A stretch of DNA of 64,000 nt from Klebsormidium nitens (Eukaryota; Streptophyta; Klebsormidiophyceae; Klebsormidiales; Klebsormidiaceae), in NCBI GenBank assembly GCA_000708835.1, contig DF237111.1, positions 100,576 through 164,575 of the forward strand, read 5' to 3'. The notes under the pieces were generated by a model. It did not search any database and was not told the DNA's origin. It saw only the letters and a program-made list of their open reading frames with translations. The stretch's first letter is position 1. Every line of letters starts with the position of its first letter. A program made the position numbers and the translations under genes. Shown in pieces: positions 23,501-36,025 of this stretch.

Positions 23501-26223
23501 ACAAGAGCGGAAGCAAGTGTCTTACAGGCTACCATACTACGTTCAGTTCCTCGAACTTTGGTTACAACTTTTGCGCATTGTTCAGTCAGCTATCGTTCGA
23601 TTGCCCTAATCCACCGTGAAACCCTTTCTGGAAGGGGATTCAAGAGTTAGGTCGGCGTGGTCAAAACCACTCACACCTCCACCACTCTCCTTGCAAACCC
23701 TATCTAAACCCTTTCGAAATCTCTTCTAACTTCTCTAAATCCCTTCTCAACCTTTTTCTTGCCCTTTTATCTTTCCCAAACCCCAGTCTTCTCATCAAAC
23801 CTCGGTTGTCTCGGTGCAGGACCGCTAGCGAGGGTCGCCGCTTGGCTGAGCAGCTCCTGCTCCAGTTTGCCAACTCTTCAGACCCGGTCGGGGACGCCCG
23901 CGAGTGCGTGGCAGCAGCCGCGCTCTGGCTGGGCTCTGTCACAAAGTCACGCTCCCAGGTGAGGAGAGAGTTTGTTTCTTCTTTCTACAGAAAGCGCGTC
24001 GCCCTAGGTCAGGAGTCAGCTTATAGAGTGTTCACTGTTCCATATCAGTCTGAAGCCCCCTTGCTGTTACTTGACTACAGCTTCTGCACTGTAACTGGCC
24101 CCGGAGCCGTCCTAAGTGCGCCCTTTCTTGAGCGAAACCTTCGGCTGAAATGGTTCGAGCTGTTCCTCGTTGAAGTTAACTTTCAACCTGCGAAGATCTT
24201 CCTTGTTGTCAACCCGCTCGTCATCGCTTCCTGTACCCGTCTTTAGCACCGGCGACCATCGTGACCACTGCTGCGAAATGAGACTGAAAACCTCGTTTTT
24301 CCTAACGCTGTCAATCGGACCAACGTCTCGGCCGTTCCAGACAGGCAGAAAAAGTCCGAGGCGCTTTCGACCCGTTGCAGATCCTACCTCAACCATTGCA
24401 CCTTAGACGTTGCCATTGCACCTCAGACGTTGCACCTCAACTCCGTTTCCCTTTTCAAATCCTCATTTCGCGAACTGGCCCTTTACCAGCTCTGTCACCG
24501 CCGTCTTTGTCAACTCGCTCGGATCATCCCGTTTAAATCTCCTTCCTTCCCTTCCTTCACGACTCTTTCGTCGAGAATCTTTCTCGCCGGACCTTTGAAA
24601 CCTCCTTCCTTTCCATTCTCACTTCTTGGACCCACTTCTTTAACCCACGTTCCGAACCGAACCCCCGTCTCCTTCGCAGGCCGACTACTCGCACCGCGTC
24701 TCCCTTTCGCGCCTTCCTTCTGTCACCAGAAAAGCTAACCCACGTCTTGACCTGGTTCTTAACCATTCCAATCTTCTTCGCAGGCCGACTACTCGCACAG
24801 CGTCTCACCCTCGTCCCTCTCTCCGGTCTCCTCTTCGTCCCTTAGTAACCTGGCAGCGCTCTCCCAGGCGGACCATACCTCGCCCCTGGTTCTCCCCTCG
24901 GCGTACTACGGAGGGCCTAACGGCATGACACCTGGCATGGGCCTGAACGCCCACGTGTCCACTCTCCGAGGGGTGGCCGGGAGGGTGCCCCCGATTCGGC
25001 CCGTTGTGTCGTTCGAAGACTACAAGGACCGGCCGAGCGACTACTTGAGGGTGAGAGATCTTGGTCGATCCTATTTTGCTGCCAAAAGTCCAATCCCTGC
25101 AAGAGAATAAGCAGCGTTTGCGCGGGGCGTGGTGGAGAAACAGAAGTAGTTTCTGCTGCGCGACGGTTGGTCCTTCGACGCAGCTTGTCATAAGGTGCGC
25201 ATCGATTCAAATCTGGCTTATCCACCCCTACGAAGTTGGCGAGGAGCTTTGACGGACGTTGGTCCGCAAAGAAGAAGCAGCCCATCAGCATTTTGTAAGA
25301 AAGTTCTTCTGACAGGCTAACTTCTCCACGCCAGCTTTCACACTGGGAAGGCTGATTTGTCACTTGCGAGGCTGCTTCTATGTCCGTGTATCTTCAAACC
25401 AAGAGCCGAGCACGGGTTTGGCTGCAAAGCGGCTCACCTGAATCGACTCAGAAATATCCCCAGATTCCATGAAGCTGCGGCTCATTTGACATCTTAGTCG
25501 CCTCGTCACTGCAACTCGACGAGTACTCACATCTATCCGAAGCGGATCTGATGAGTGCAGTACAATATACTCAAAGCAAAGCTGATAAGCGCGAATCATT
25601 CTGAGTATCTCTGATCTGATATTTCCACAAAACTCCGCAGGAGTTTGGCGACCCCGCGGCTTTGAACGCGGCCGGCACCTCCGCCATCAGGCCCCTGGCA
25701 GGGGTCAATGGCAACTGGGAATGTGACGACTGCAAGAACGTCAACTTCCCGAGGAGGTACGGCACGTGCTCCTGACTCGCTGAGTTATTCCGTGGCACTG
25801 CCTCCATCCAAAAGACTCGGAGAGTCACCTGTCTGTCCACCTTGCATACTTGAGTTTGTCTGGTTGCTTGCGGGCTTACTTGTCCGAGCGTCTCTGCTGG
25901 GAGAATGACGAATCCGTTCTGTCTGGCTGGAATTGGATGGAGTCATGTGTTCTTACTGGGACGGTAGATTGTTGTAATACTCAAAAGTGTCTCGACTTCC
26001 TGAAAGGATTATGCCAATCAATAGTTCTGGTTGTTGACTGCACGCTCGACTGGTAGCATGATGTTTGGGTACATTAAATAGTGGTCAGACGGGGCCACTC
26101 AAGGGATCCCTCTTGGTGTGCAGGACGAACTGTTACCAGTGCCATAAGAAGCGGGGGTCCAAGGGGGAGGACATTGTTAGAGAGTATGTCCGCCGCCTCA
26201 TCGAGGAGAGCCTTAGGGTGTAG
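20501..26223 (+). CDS. Protein with two RanBP2-type zinc fingers, 8 exons, 393 aa
   Basis: The model is join(20501..20634, 21698..21830, 22403..22513, 23037..23218, 23820..23958, 24784..25050, 25641..25756, 26124..26223). All introns are GT-AG with matching phases. Finger 1 spans exons 2-3 (NWMCEDPACRNVNYPRRSE then CNKCGKKRG). Finger 2 spans exons 7-8 (NWECDDCKNVNFPRR then TNCYQCHKKRG). Both fit W-x-C-x2/4-C-x3-N-x6-C-x2-C. RanBP2 fingers of this kind usually bind single-stranded RNA; in plants some act in organelle RNA editing complexes and others in the nucleus. Each finger is split by an intron at the same place and followed by a similar helix (IVKNYVESIKL and IVREYVRRLIEE), so the module was duplicated. 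The middle is low-complexity. The start is the first ATG in the open frame, and the true start could lie upstream. No targeting signal is obvious. Confidence 0.85.
24680..24725 (+). repeat. Decoy copy of the start of zinc-finger gene exon 6
   Basis: After a TTCGCAG acceptor ending at 24679, the bases GCCGACTACTCGCAC and the following GCGTCTC recur as at the true exon start, 24784. The offset is 104 bases. Similarity fades after about 30 bases. The intron sequence before both acceptors also shares CTTC- and ACCCAC-rich blocks. Confidence 0.8.
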
Positions 26224-28499
26224 GGAGGTGTCGATCTGCCCGGATTTGTTTCTGCATGGGCCAGGTACCATGTACCGTTTGCAAATAAGACTCATGCAGT
26301 ACAACGTATTGCACGGGGATAGGACTCGTAGTGCTTGCTGGTAAGGAGTGTATGCACAGGGACATTGTACAGTTTTGCACCGAGCACGGCTGCGTTTAGG
26401 AGGTTGTTTTAGAGCGCTAAAAGGGTGAGTGCGTCTGGGTCGACGAAGCTCGGTGGAATTTTCCGGCGGTCGCAAAGTGTGGCTTCGAATTGGTTCTCCT
26501 ACTGTTAGCAGGTTACCGGTTTTACGATAGATTGAGGACGCGGCCGATCATTGTTCGATATCAAACGCTTGTAGAGCCGCCTGCGTTCGTGTCACGATAC
26601 GATTGGGTATAATCTGAACAGTAGGAGGGATATATTGACACGGTTGAGGTCCCAAGGTCGGACATGCAGGATGTCCAGTCTCGAGGTTCTATAATACAGG
26701 AGTGCGCTAGGGGTTTTGTTTTGATTTCCTCGACCTTAGACATGAACGATCGTTTGCCAGGATTGAAAAACTGCATATATCTATATGCTCGTTTTGTGCT
26801 GAACAGATCTCCGCGACGCTTGACTAGTCCTAATCTTACTGTCAGATCAGATGATGTGCATGAGCCAGTGTGAGTTCAGAATGTTGAGCTAGTCATGGAT
26901 CAACGCATCCACTATGTGATCATTCACTGAGCACGGTGGCTCACATGCGAACTGCAACAACACGGTGTTGTCTAGAAGTGTTATCACAGATCTTGCATTT
27001 CCGTAATCAGTGTCAAGTGTGTCATCGCCGTCAGTTTACCCGCAAACCCCGCACGGTCGATCGATTCGACACTAGTGCGCACACGCGGCTGTAGTCAAAA
27101 CCGAGTTCAAGAACAGAAGACCACGTCGGACACCGGATTTGACACGAACATATATGTCCAACATGCTTAGAAGTAAAACTTTCAAGCTCCGGTTCAGTAT
27201 CGACTACTAATGGTAGCACCTGCAATAATTGCATGTATATGGTGTGGTGCGCCGTCGGACGATTGACTGCTCATGGCATGACCGTCTGTATATCTAGCAT
27301 GCGCACTGTATTAATTCAGCTATACACCGCGATGGTCTAATCAGACAAAGAATGATAGGTTTACGATTAGTGAGCTTGGTCGAATCCTAAAATTGGTCAT
27401 ATATGTGATTAGACGCATGCATGCCACACTGTCACATGTCAGCGCATTGGACGTGTGTAATACCACGCTATAACTGCAGGCATACATGCACGTGAGTGGG
27501 GTCCTGCAAGACAAGACTTGCTCTCAATCGTTGAACTGTAATCATAACTATTTCGAAACCAACTAGCAAGACACACCGCATGAAGCTCAATGCGGCCCGC
27601 CGTGTTCCTCTAAAGACCTTCTCTCGGGAAAAGGCCGAGACATAGAGCAACGGGGTGCATGAGCGGTGAGTATAATCGAAAAGATTGTGCTGTCGTTGCT
27701 TTCCAAACTACGTATGTTTGACAGTTGGCGAGCCTGCCCGTTTCCCAGATTGAGGAGTTCCCTTTCAGGATGTGCGAGGCAATACGCCAGCCCTTCAACT
27801 CGTCACTGCAAGTAAGACCTAATCTACAGCCCCATGTTCCAAAGTCTCATCAGTCGACACGGAATCTACCTCAATTGAGCTATTCGGGGCAAGACTGCTC
27901 TCATCTGCAGAGAAAAAGGGTCAATCGTCAGCTGGAGGAGAACACAAGACGGACGGGACAGATTGAATAGATTGAACATCTTTGCATATCTCTACAGTTC
28001 TCCATTGTTTCTAACGGCCTGCTAGCTGGAAGAAAACATTGCCACAAGTGCGCATCGACTCGATGTGGGTCGTGATTCCGACGACTATCGACGCTAGTGA
28101 AAGGGATTGAACACCCTGCTTTGCGATTGAACGTGCTCGTCTTTCGCAAGTTTCGGTCCGATCGGATCAACTAATGCTGATAATTATCGTAAGAAAGACC
28201 GGATGCGTCAAGGAAGTGCGGCCCCTTACGCGGAACCGCTGTTGCTAACGTGTCTGTCATTGCTGATCAAAGATGACCCCGTTTGAAAACGGCTGCATTC
28301 ACCAGCTGTGCAACAAAAACACCTCGCTCGCCAAACAACCACCGTCTGCAAAGGGTACTTTGCAAACCCGCCGTCTTGCAGAAACCTCGTCCAAGTTTTT
28401 CATCGGTTTGTAGACCTACTGTTCTACCGGAGAAAACTTACGACAATATCGAAACTGAAAGGTATTATTACATTGGCACGCCAGTCTGTCCATGGTGGA
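26224..28499. other. Intergenic, no supported gene; one possible orphan exon
   Basis: This lies between the convergent 3' ends of the zinc-finger gene and PPR2. The only coding-like stretch is about 27725-27811 on the plus strand: ASLPVSQIEEFPFRMCEA and so on, between a CAG acceptor and a GTAAGA donor. No partner exons were found, so I do not call a gene. The rest is AT-rich with TGCATGCATG-type palindromes near 27416-27424. Confidence 0.45.
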
Positions 28500-31400
28500 C
28501 TAAGCAAAATTAGGTTGTTGGACCGGCCCAGACAAGGCTGTACATAGCGTTCGGCTGGGGAAGGAACGGAAAATTTCAGCCGGAATCCGCTCGGGCTCAC
28601 CGGATGGCTCGGGGCCCTCCAGCGCAGCCCAGATATCGTCCAGCATCAGCGGTCGCGGCTCCTTATGGATCGCGGGATCGTAGCCGTCCCGCAGCCAGCC
28701 ATAAGTGGCCGCCCGCTTCCGCTCCTCCAAGTCCGGATACGCCAACCGCTTCCGTTCCGCGAGCTCTTCCGCCCGCTTATGCCGTCCCGCGTTCACATGC
28801 AGCGCCGCAAGCTTATCATAAGTGTGCGGCAGCATCGCGAGCCCCCGCTCCTTCATCTCCGCGCATAGCCTATCCTCCACGGGCAGGTTATTCTGCCCCA
28901 CGTGGGCGAGCAGCACGGACTCGTATATGACCGCGTCGAGCTCTAACAGCTCCTCCTTCGCCTCCGCAAACACGTCATCAATGACGTCAGTCTCCCCGCG
29001 CGAGGCGAGCCCGTTTATAAGCACCGTGTACGTTTGCACGTTCGGCACCAGCCCGACCTCGCGCATTTTGGCGAACAGCTCCCACGACGTTTCGAGGTCG
29101 TCCGCCCGGATATACGCGTGGATCATCGCCGTGAAGATGGTCGTCGTCGGCTGCAGCTTCGCATAGCGCATCAGCCTGCAGCATAAGCGATGGTGAGGGC
29201 TGTGAGTCTTGAGGGTCGGGGATAGGATATGAGCAGAGATCAAAAGTGTCGGTTTTGGTGCTTCAAGGCCCATCGTGAATCGCTGATCGAAAGAGCTCAT
29301 GCAGAGTCAAGGGTGCCAGCATTACTTCTGGATGACGTGCGAGGTCGGAACCTTGATTCACAGCGACGAGAAGACCATCCTTTGAGTTGGGTCCTTGCAA
29401 AGACGACAGGGAAGCGCAATGGAGTTAGCGCTCTGCTGGATTGCACACATGTATCTCGTTGCACCGCTGGAATCCGCTGGTGGGATCCGCCCGCTTGCAA
29501 AAGAGAGCGCATGGAGTGCAGGTGCGTAGGTTAGAAAACCTGGTGCGCGTATGCTTGTAAGCTTAGAACGCAGTTCGCGAAGCCCAAAGAGTTGTTGACG
29601 TCAACTTTCCCTTCGTGTTGAAAGTTTGAACCGCGGGCCCGTCTTTCTTGCGTCCAAGAAGGATGCAGACTAAAAAGGGGCTCAGAGCTTTGAAGACGAC
29701 TTTTCTGGGGTTCCACGGGTTCGGCGAAATCACTGCCGGAGAGTCTGCAGAGCCGCTTCAGCCCAAATCAACGGAAAACGCCAAACACGCCAATCGTCTC
29801 ACCGGTACATGTGCTCCATCTCCTGCAATCGCCCCACCTTCCCGAACCCCTCCATCAGCGCGCCGTACGTAAGCGCCCACGGCTTGACCCGCGCGAGCTG
29901 CATCGCTTGGAAGATCCGCATCGCCTCGTCGCAGAAACACCCCTTCGAGCGGATCAACCCGGTTATCAGCATGTTATACGGTTCGGGGGACGGCTCCACT
30001 CCCTTGATTTCCATACCGTATATGACCTCCTCCGCCTGCGTGAAATAACCCGCCGTCGCGAGAACCTCCACCAGGCTATTATAAGTGCACGACGTCACGG
30101 GGAGCTCCTTTGCCGTCATCTCGCGGTAGAGCCGGATCGCCTCGCGCACGTTGCGCGTGCCGACGCACGCCTTGATGAGCACGTTGTACGTGATGTCGGT
30201 CGGGGGGATCCCCGCGGCCAGCATCTGGTCGAAAACTTCCTGGACCTGCGAATTCAGGTTTCCTGAGTCTTAGTCTTTCTGGTGGTCAGAGCTTGTGAAT
30301 GTGGACTTGTTTATCAATTCGAATGTTAGACACACGCCTTAATGAGCACGTTGTACGTGATGTCGGTCGGGGGAATCCCCACGGCCAGCATCTGGTCGAA
30401 CACCTCCTGGACCTGCAGATAACGTAATCCCTCTTGATATCCTGGTGTATATTCAGGAGCGACTTGCAACCTGCCTCAGCATCTCCTCAGATTCGGCTCG
30501 ATTGTTGTTCCGTTCATCGGTTTTCCAGAGGTCTGGAGGCTGCCCGTGTCAACTTCGTAATTCGCCCGTGTTTGAATCTATCCAAGTCCCTTTTGAAGCA
30601 TCCTCTACCGTCCCGAACTTCCAACGGGACTTTGGATGTCAGGTCGAATAGAGCTAAGCTTTTGCGAATCGTGGAGAATTTTAGCTGTCTTTCAGAAACG
30701 GGGACTGGATTTAAGCAATCAAAGATTGATGTGCACATTTTAGAGCAATCAGGGAAACAACGGGGATACACATTGACAGGCCTTGGGAGATGACTCCCGG
30801 CCTCTAACTGCACGCAACCAAAGCCATCAGAACCGTACACCACCCAAACGCTGGCCACCAATCACCTCTACTCAGATCGTCGAAAGTCGCTCCTCCCACT
30901 CCATAGCCTTGCGACTGAAAAGAGACGCCCTATTCAGGACTAGAATCTCACAGGTAGCTGTAAATCATCATAGGTTACTGCATGATAACTTTCAAGAAAC
31001 TGCTTCAAAATCCCACCCACCTTGTGCTGGTGGTTCCGCTCGCTGTGCATGTGCATCATCATTGTGAACGTTCGGTCGTTGGGCGGCGTGCGCGCGTCGT
31101 CCAGCATCGCCGCAAAGAGCTCCTCCGCGCGCGAGTACGCTTGACTTGACACCAGCGCGTTTAGGACGCTGTTTTTGGCGATTGTGTCAGGCGCAAGGCC
31201 TTCGGAAACCATGCGCTCGAAAAGCGCCTCGACCTTGTCGGCGGCGTTGCGCCGGTCACGGGGGGTGGCTTCTTTCATCCTGGGGAGGGGAGGAGGTTCG
31301 ATCGAATGAGGGATGGCTTAACGAGGAGTGGAGTGTTTCGAGCGAGCGAAGCACGAACGCAAAACCGCAAGGAAGATTATTTAACATTTCTAGCAGGCGA

Positions 31401-34400
31401 GAATTCGGGCCTGAAACCTGTTGAAGCATTCAAGAATCTCAAACATGACCAAAACTTGTTACCAAACGGACAGAGCTTTCCCATCGAGCAACTCATTCTT
31501 CCTGCTATACCTTGTCCGCGTCCCCTTAAACCCAAGATAGAAGCTCCTCAACCGGAACTAGACATGACCAAAAGTTGTTGAGATACAACACGGAGCTAGC
31601 GCGATCACACCACATGTCCTATCACATGCCTCGAAATCAAGGCATCGCCAAAACTCGGAGCTTTTCCAAGAACCTATATGTCCTCTCAGTCACTCTCCGC
31701 ATACCCTAAAACCTAGCTAGTGTCCTTGCCAGAATCGTGCGCAGTCACAAGGTCCAGAAATGACCAAAACTTGGTTCGACCGAGCTTTGAAAACAGCCCA
31801 CTTGTCCTTCCTTCCACGCACCGGCTTCCGCGCACCAACCGCGTGCCTTCAAACCAAGGTAATCTTCAGAACCAGGATCTTCAGCGTCTGAATAANNNNN
31901 NNNNNNNNNNNNNNNNNNNNNNNNNNNNNNNNNNNNNNNNNNNNNNNNNNNNNNNNNNNNNNNNNNNNNNNNNNNNNNNNNNNNNNNNNNNNNNNNNNNN
32001 NNNNNNNNNNNNNNNNNNNNNNNNNNNNNNNNNNNNNNNNNNNNNNNNNNNNNNNNNNNNNNNNNNNNNNNNNNNNNNNNNNNNNNNNNNNNNNNNNNNN
32101 NNNNNNNNNNNNNNNNNNNNNNNNNNNNNNNNNNNNNNNNNNNNNNNNNNNNNNNNNNNNNNNNNNNNNNNNNNNNNNNNNNNNNNNNNNNNNNNNNNNN
32201 NNNNNNNNNNNNNNNNNNNNNNNNNNNNNNNNNNNNNNNNNNNNNNNNNNNNNNNNNNNNNNNNNNNNNNNNNNNNNNNNNNNNNNNNNNNNNNNNNNNN
32301 NNNNNNNNNNNNNNNNNNNNNNNNNNNNNNNNNNNNNNNNNNNNNNNNNNNNNNNNNNNNNNNNNNNNNNNNNNNNNNNNNNNNNNNNNNNNNNNNNNNN
32401 NNNNNNNNNNNNNNNNNNNNNNNNNNNNNNNNNNNNNNNNNNNNNNNNNACCAGGATCTTCAGCGTCTGAATAATCTGAGACTAACAAAAGGCGGAAACA
32501 AACTCGCAGTATCCTTGCTCCCGCGCCCCGTCCGCATAACCTGAACCCAAGACAGTCTTCCAGACCAGAATCTTTAGCGTCGAAATAACCGGAGACTAAT
32601 GAAAAATGCGCGGTCAACTCACCTGTCCTTCCGCCCCCGCGCACCGTCCACATGTTCAAAACTCAAGATAGTCTCGTGGAACCAAAATTTTAGCACTGAA
32701 TAACACGCCTAACAGAAAAGTGGAACAAAAATGCGCGATCAGCTCACTTGTCCTTCCTCCCGCGCACCGTCCTCGTGCCCGCCCGCCACACCGCGTCCAT
32801 CATGGTGCTGTACGAGATCCGATCGCGCTGGAGGCCCCGCACCGACATTTCCTCAAACAGCGCCTCCACCAGAGGGTAATCCCCCGAGAACTTGGTGACG
32901 ACGCTCATGGCGGCATTGTACATGTTGGTTGTGGGGGGGTGGCGGCTCTCGCGCATCGCGTTGAACACCGCGAGGGCGGCCTCGTAGCGGTGGTGTCGGT
33001 GCAGGCCGAAAAACACCTGGGGGGGGAGGATATTTTCATAAACGAAACTTGCCTTTCTCCGGCCCGAGTCAGGGTCAAGATGTTGCAGCAGCAGTCTGCA
33101 ATGTAATAGGTGCGACAATAGTCGGACTTTGAGGACATACCCAGTTCTTGGCCAATTTGTCAGAAGTCGAACACTTTGTCAAGAACAAGATATGGTTCTT
33201 GCGATTGAGAGGGCCCGAGTTTGACGTCATCTAAGACGTGGTATCGTCCCATATCTTCCCATCTGTCAACCCAGCGCCGAAGACCAGCCCAAAAAGCTCA
33301 GGCACTCTCTCGTGAACGTCGACTCGCCCATACTTGCAATGGTAAACTCTGGAAACACAACTCGATTCCAAGCCCCACAGACCTAGACCTTACAAGCGGA
33401 AGCCCTCTACTCCATCATATATCCGACACACCTTGTCCACTTTGTTACCACTCATCAACAAAGGCGTTCGCCAATCACAAGCACCCCCAAACCCAAGACG
33501 TGGCCAAACCCTGAAGCATGCATGAGCTCAAAACTTACCCTGGCGTATGTTGTCTCATCCGGCTCGTACCCAGCCCTTGGCAAGTATGCCAGCACCGCTT
33601 CCATTTGGCGACACCACCCCCCTCGCGCAAGCAGCTTTATGACCTCGTTCCAATACTCTAGGTTCATCTTCTCGATCACCCCGCTCGGCACGATCCTTTC
33701 TACCGCCGACTCTAGTTCTCCGACATCCCGCCCCACGTCTCGCAACGCCCTCGCGGCCTCCAGAACCAGCGGCTCCTGCACCTCACTTTTCTGGTTTTTG
33801 ACCCAGGGGCCCCGCGGCCTGCCGTTTCTGCCCCCCTGAGAGGAGTCCTCTGCTCCGGGGGGGCGATTGCGTGCTGAGCGCCAGTGGGGGGGAGAGTCTT
33901 TTCGGACTGTGCCAGCCGTGGAAGCGTGCCTGTGGTTCGTGGCCCCCGAAGTGGACGCCTCCCCAGCCCTCAGCAGCCGGCTGCTGACGTCAGCGACCGC
34001 CTCGTCGCCCTCAGCATTGCGCTCCCGCTTCGGGTTTTGCGATGGGAGTTGACTCCGGAGGGGGACGTTCTTTTGAGACTCGCTCAACAGCTCCGTAGTG
34101 GAAGCAGCCCAAGGCGCCACCCTCGACCGACTTTTCAAAGATGATGTCAGCATCTCGGCGCCACTGTCCGATGACATCAGCGGGCTACCAGGTTCGGCTG
34201 CCCCCGGCGCCCCAACCCCATTCTCCCTCGTACCTTTCCGCGCCGCCCGCCGTTCGGCGCTGGACAGCTGGCGCCCTTGCTGACCTTGGCCCGCTGGCTG
34301 CTGACCTCGTTCCTCACCCTGTTCAACCACCACCACCCCATCGGACTCTGAACCCAGCTCCGCCTCTAGTTCTGTCGGGCTGCCCCGTTTCGCAATTCCT

Positions 34401-35140
34401 CGCTTCGTCTCCAGCTGCGCTTCTGTTCTGTCCGAAAAGTTCAGACGCCCAGTGTCCGCCACCCTTCTCCACTCGGACTCCGCTTCTCCTTCAGAACCTT
34501 TGCTTGCGAGAACCTGCGTCTTCGAACCCTCAAGTGATCCTCTGTCTTCCAGCTGCTGATCTTGCAAGATTAGGGTTTCGGAGTCTTGGCTGAGGCCCGT
34601 CGAATCAGATGTACTCGATTCCGGGCGCAGGAATTGGGGAGGGGTGATGGAAGGGCTTTTTGCGCTAAGGCCTCGTTGGCCTTGTCCCCTCCTCTTACCG
34701 CGCGGCCTGCCGGCTCCATCGTCCAAGATGACGTCAGCGAGACCGTTATCAAGCTGCTCCAGAATCCGCCGGGCGGCACCCTTGACATCGGAGCTCCCGC
34801 CGCTGACGTCATCACCAGCTTCGCTCGCATCATCATCCCGACCACCGTTAACAGCCCCTGAAGCAACCTGGCCCCCAGCTTTCTTGGATGTGACTCGAGC
34901 TGATCGGTCGACCTGAGGTCTGTTCCCAGGCTCAGAATCTGACTTCAATTCTGAAGGAGACAGAATGGCAGCCCTGGGGCCCTGTACACTCCACCGGGGC
35001 CTCCGCCTCAGTCCACAATGAGGCCCAAGTGAAAACGACGGCTGGAACAGGGCCTTTCTTCCAATCTGGTGGTGGGAGGGCAGATTGCAGGGAGGGCTGC
35101 AAAGGCCAACACTTTGCAGCAAAGTCTGCGATCCTGCCAT
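28500..35140 (-). CDS. PPR protein 2, P-class, probably chloroplast, 5 exons, about 1082 aa
   Basis: The model is complement(join(28500..29175, 29803..30245, 31021..31279, 32748..33016, 33539..35140)). All sites are GT-AG, and phases close exactly. The start ATG is 35140 (MAGSQTLLQSVGL). The first 90 residues are Ser/Arg/Pro-rich with few acids, like a chloroplast transit peptide. A long disordered acidic stretch follows, then about a dozen PPR motifs from residue 490 onward, such as TNMYNAAMSVVTKF, DRISYSTMMDAVWRAG, TDITYNVLIKACVG, CTYNSLVEVLATAG, ALTYGALMEGFGKVG and NVQTYTVLINGLASRG. The pattern predicts sequence-specific RNA binding in an organelle. No SMR, DYW or E domain is seen. The last residues after EIFRSFP are poorly PPR-like, so the true end could be slightly different. 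Intron 2 contains the assembly gap; intron 3 carries a decoy copy of exon 4. Confidence 0.85.
30328..30412 (-). repeat. Decoy copy of the start of PPR2 exon 4
   Basis: On the minus strand a CTGCAG acceptor (AG at 30414-30413) is followed by about 85 bases nearly the same as the true exon start at 30245. They read VQEVFDQMLAVGIPPTDITY and on to IKAC. The offset is 167 bases. The copy then diverges and has no donor. A few silent and one Ala/Val change separate it from the true exon, so it is older than an assembly duplication but still recent. Confidence 0.9.
31440..32745 (-). repeat. Tandem array of the 3' end of PPR2 exon 2 plus intron, interrupted by the N gap
   Basis: The end of exon 2 (coding VRGRKDK with a GTGAGC donor at 32747) recurs in the downstream intron. 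A close copy has its own GTGAGT donor at 32622. More diverged copies lie near 32501-32540, 31801-31850, 31680, 31598 and 31505. Visible spacings are about 85-125 bases. The intron block CCAGGATCTTCAGCGTCTG ends immediately left of the gap and starts immediately right of it, so the gap lies inside the array and probably hides about five more units. Confidence 0.8.
31896..32449. other. Assembly gap, 554 N
   Basis: This is a run of undetermined bases inside the tandem array of PPR2 intron 2. Identical sequence on both flanks suggests a repeat that assembly could not resolve, so true length may differ from 554. No exon needs to lie within it, because exons 2 and 3 join in phase without it. Confidence 0.95.
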
Positions 35141-35390
35141 TGCAAAGTCGACCAATTCAATCCTTTCGACTGAAAATGAAACAGTTTACCCCGTCCTTGT
35201 ATGGTCCTACGCATTGCTACACATTGTTGGCTTACATACTCTCGAATCCAGTATAGTAACTCCTAGTGAGAAGAGCCTGCAATTGGTTCACCTCAAGAGA
35301 GAAGTAGCACCAAGACTCCCTTAGACAAGACCGCAGTACCGCTTTTACAAGCACCGAGCTGCCGCATCACCACGCTCAGGCCAATGCCGC

Positions 35391-35398
35391 CTTTATAG
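35391..35398 (-). promoter_or_regulatory. Candidate TATA box of PPR2
   Basis: On the minus strand the sequence CTATAAAG lies about 255 bases before the PPR2 ATG. It is the only good match in the interval on this strand. Confidence 0.45.
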
Positions 35399-35850
35399 CT
35401 CCTCTGAGCTCGTATTCACCTTTTTCTCATTTTGTCTTCATCCTCCTCCCTCCTTTGACATTGATTACCTAAGAGAGCGACAGGGTCTCCGGATTGTCAA
35501 GGTATTTTCGCTGCCACTTTGAACAGCCACTAGAATCGACTTTCAGAAAAGGCTGACCTTGAAGCCAACTTCAAGACAGTCACTGTCGCAGCTGAACTGT
35601 GAACAGTGAACGGCTTGAAGTTGCAAGAAGGAAGTTGTTTTCTTGCATACGGGTACATATATTCAGATATATTACCTTTTGTTCCCACGAAACGAGCTTT
35701 TTCCACATCGCTGACCCAAGACTGTATGTTCGATAATATTAGACCCCGTGTGCTGGTTTGACCGGCGACAGGCTCTCCATCGAAGAATTTGAATGTACGG
35801 TGTACCTGTTTAAAAATCTGGGTTTCTATAACGAACAGTCGCTCAGGGGG

Positions 35851-35860
35851 GTATATAAGG
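35851..35860 (+). promoter_or_regulatory. Candidate TATA box of FTRV
   Basis: GTATATAAGG is a strong TATA match 175 bases before the FTRV start codon. A second, weaker CATATAAG follows at 35871-35878. Confidence 0.55.
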
Positions 35861-36025
35861 AACCGGTGCTCATATAAGCGCAGCGACAACCACTTTCCCT
35901 GTTCAACATGTTGAGTGTTGAACAGACCTGGACATCTGTTTCCGAGTGCAGTCTGTTTCGGCACTAGCTTCAATAAACCTCACTGCTCAAGAGGATAAAC
36001 TTTGCACAGGACTTAGGAAGGCGCA

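Larger units (their letters stand above)
35141..36025. other. Shared 5' region of the divergent PPR2 and FTRV genes
   Basis: The 885 bases lie between two opposite start codons. They hold a TATA-like box for each direction (listed separately) and no supported ORF. Confidence 0.6.

Noticed and set aside
27725-27811. Possible isolated exon ASLPVSQIEEFPFRMCEA
   Set aside because: It has acceptor and donor sites, but no partner exon or homologous family could be found.
31720-32659. Long open frames on both strands through 31720-32659
   Set aside because: They are open only because they run through the N gap; the flanking codons show no coding character.
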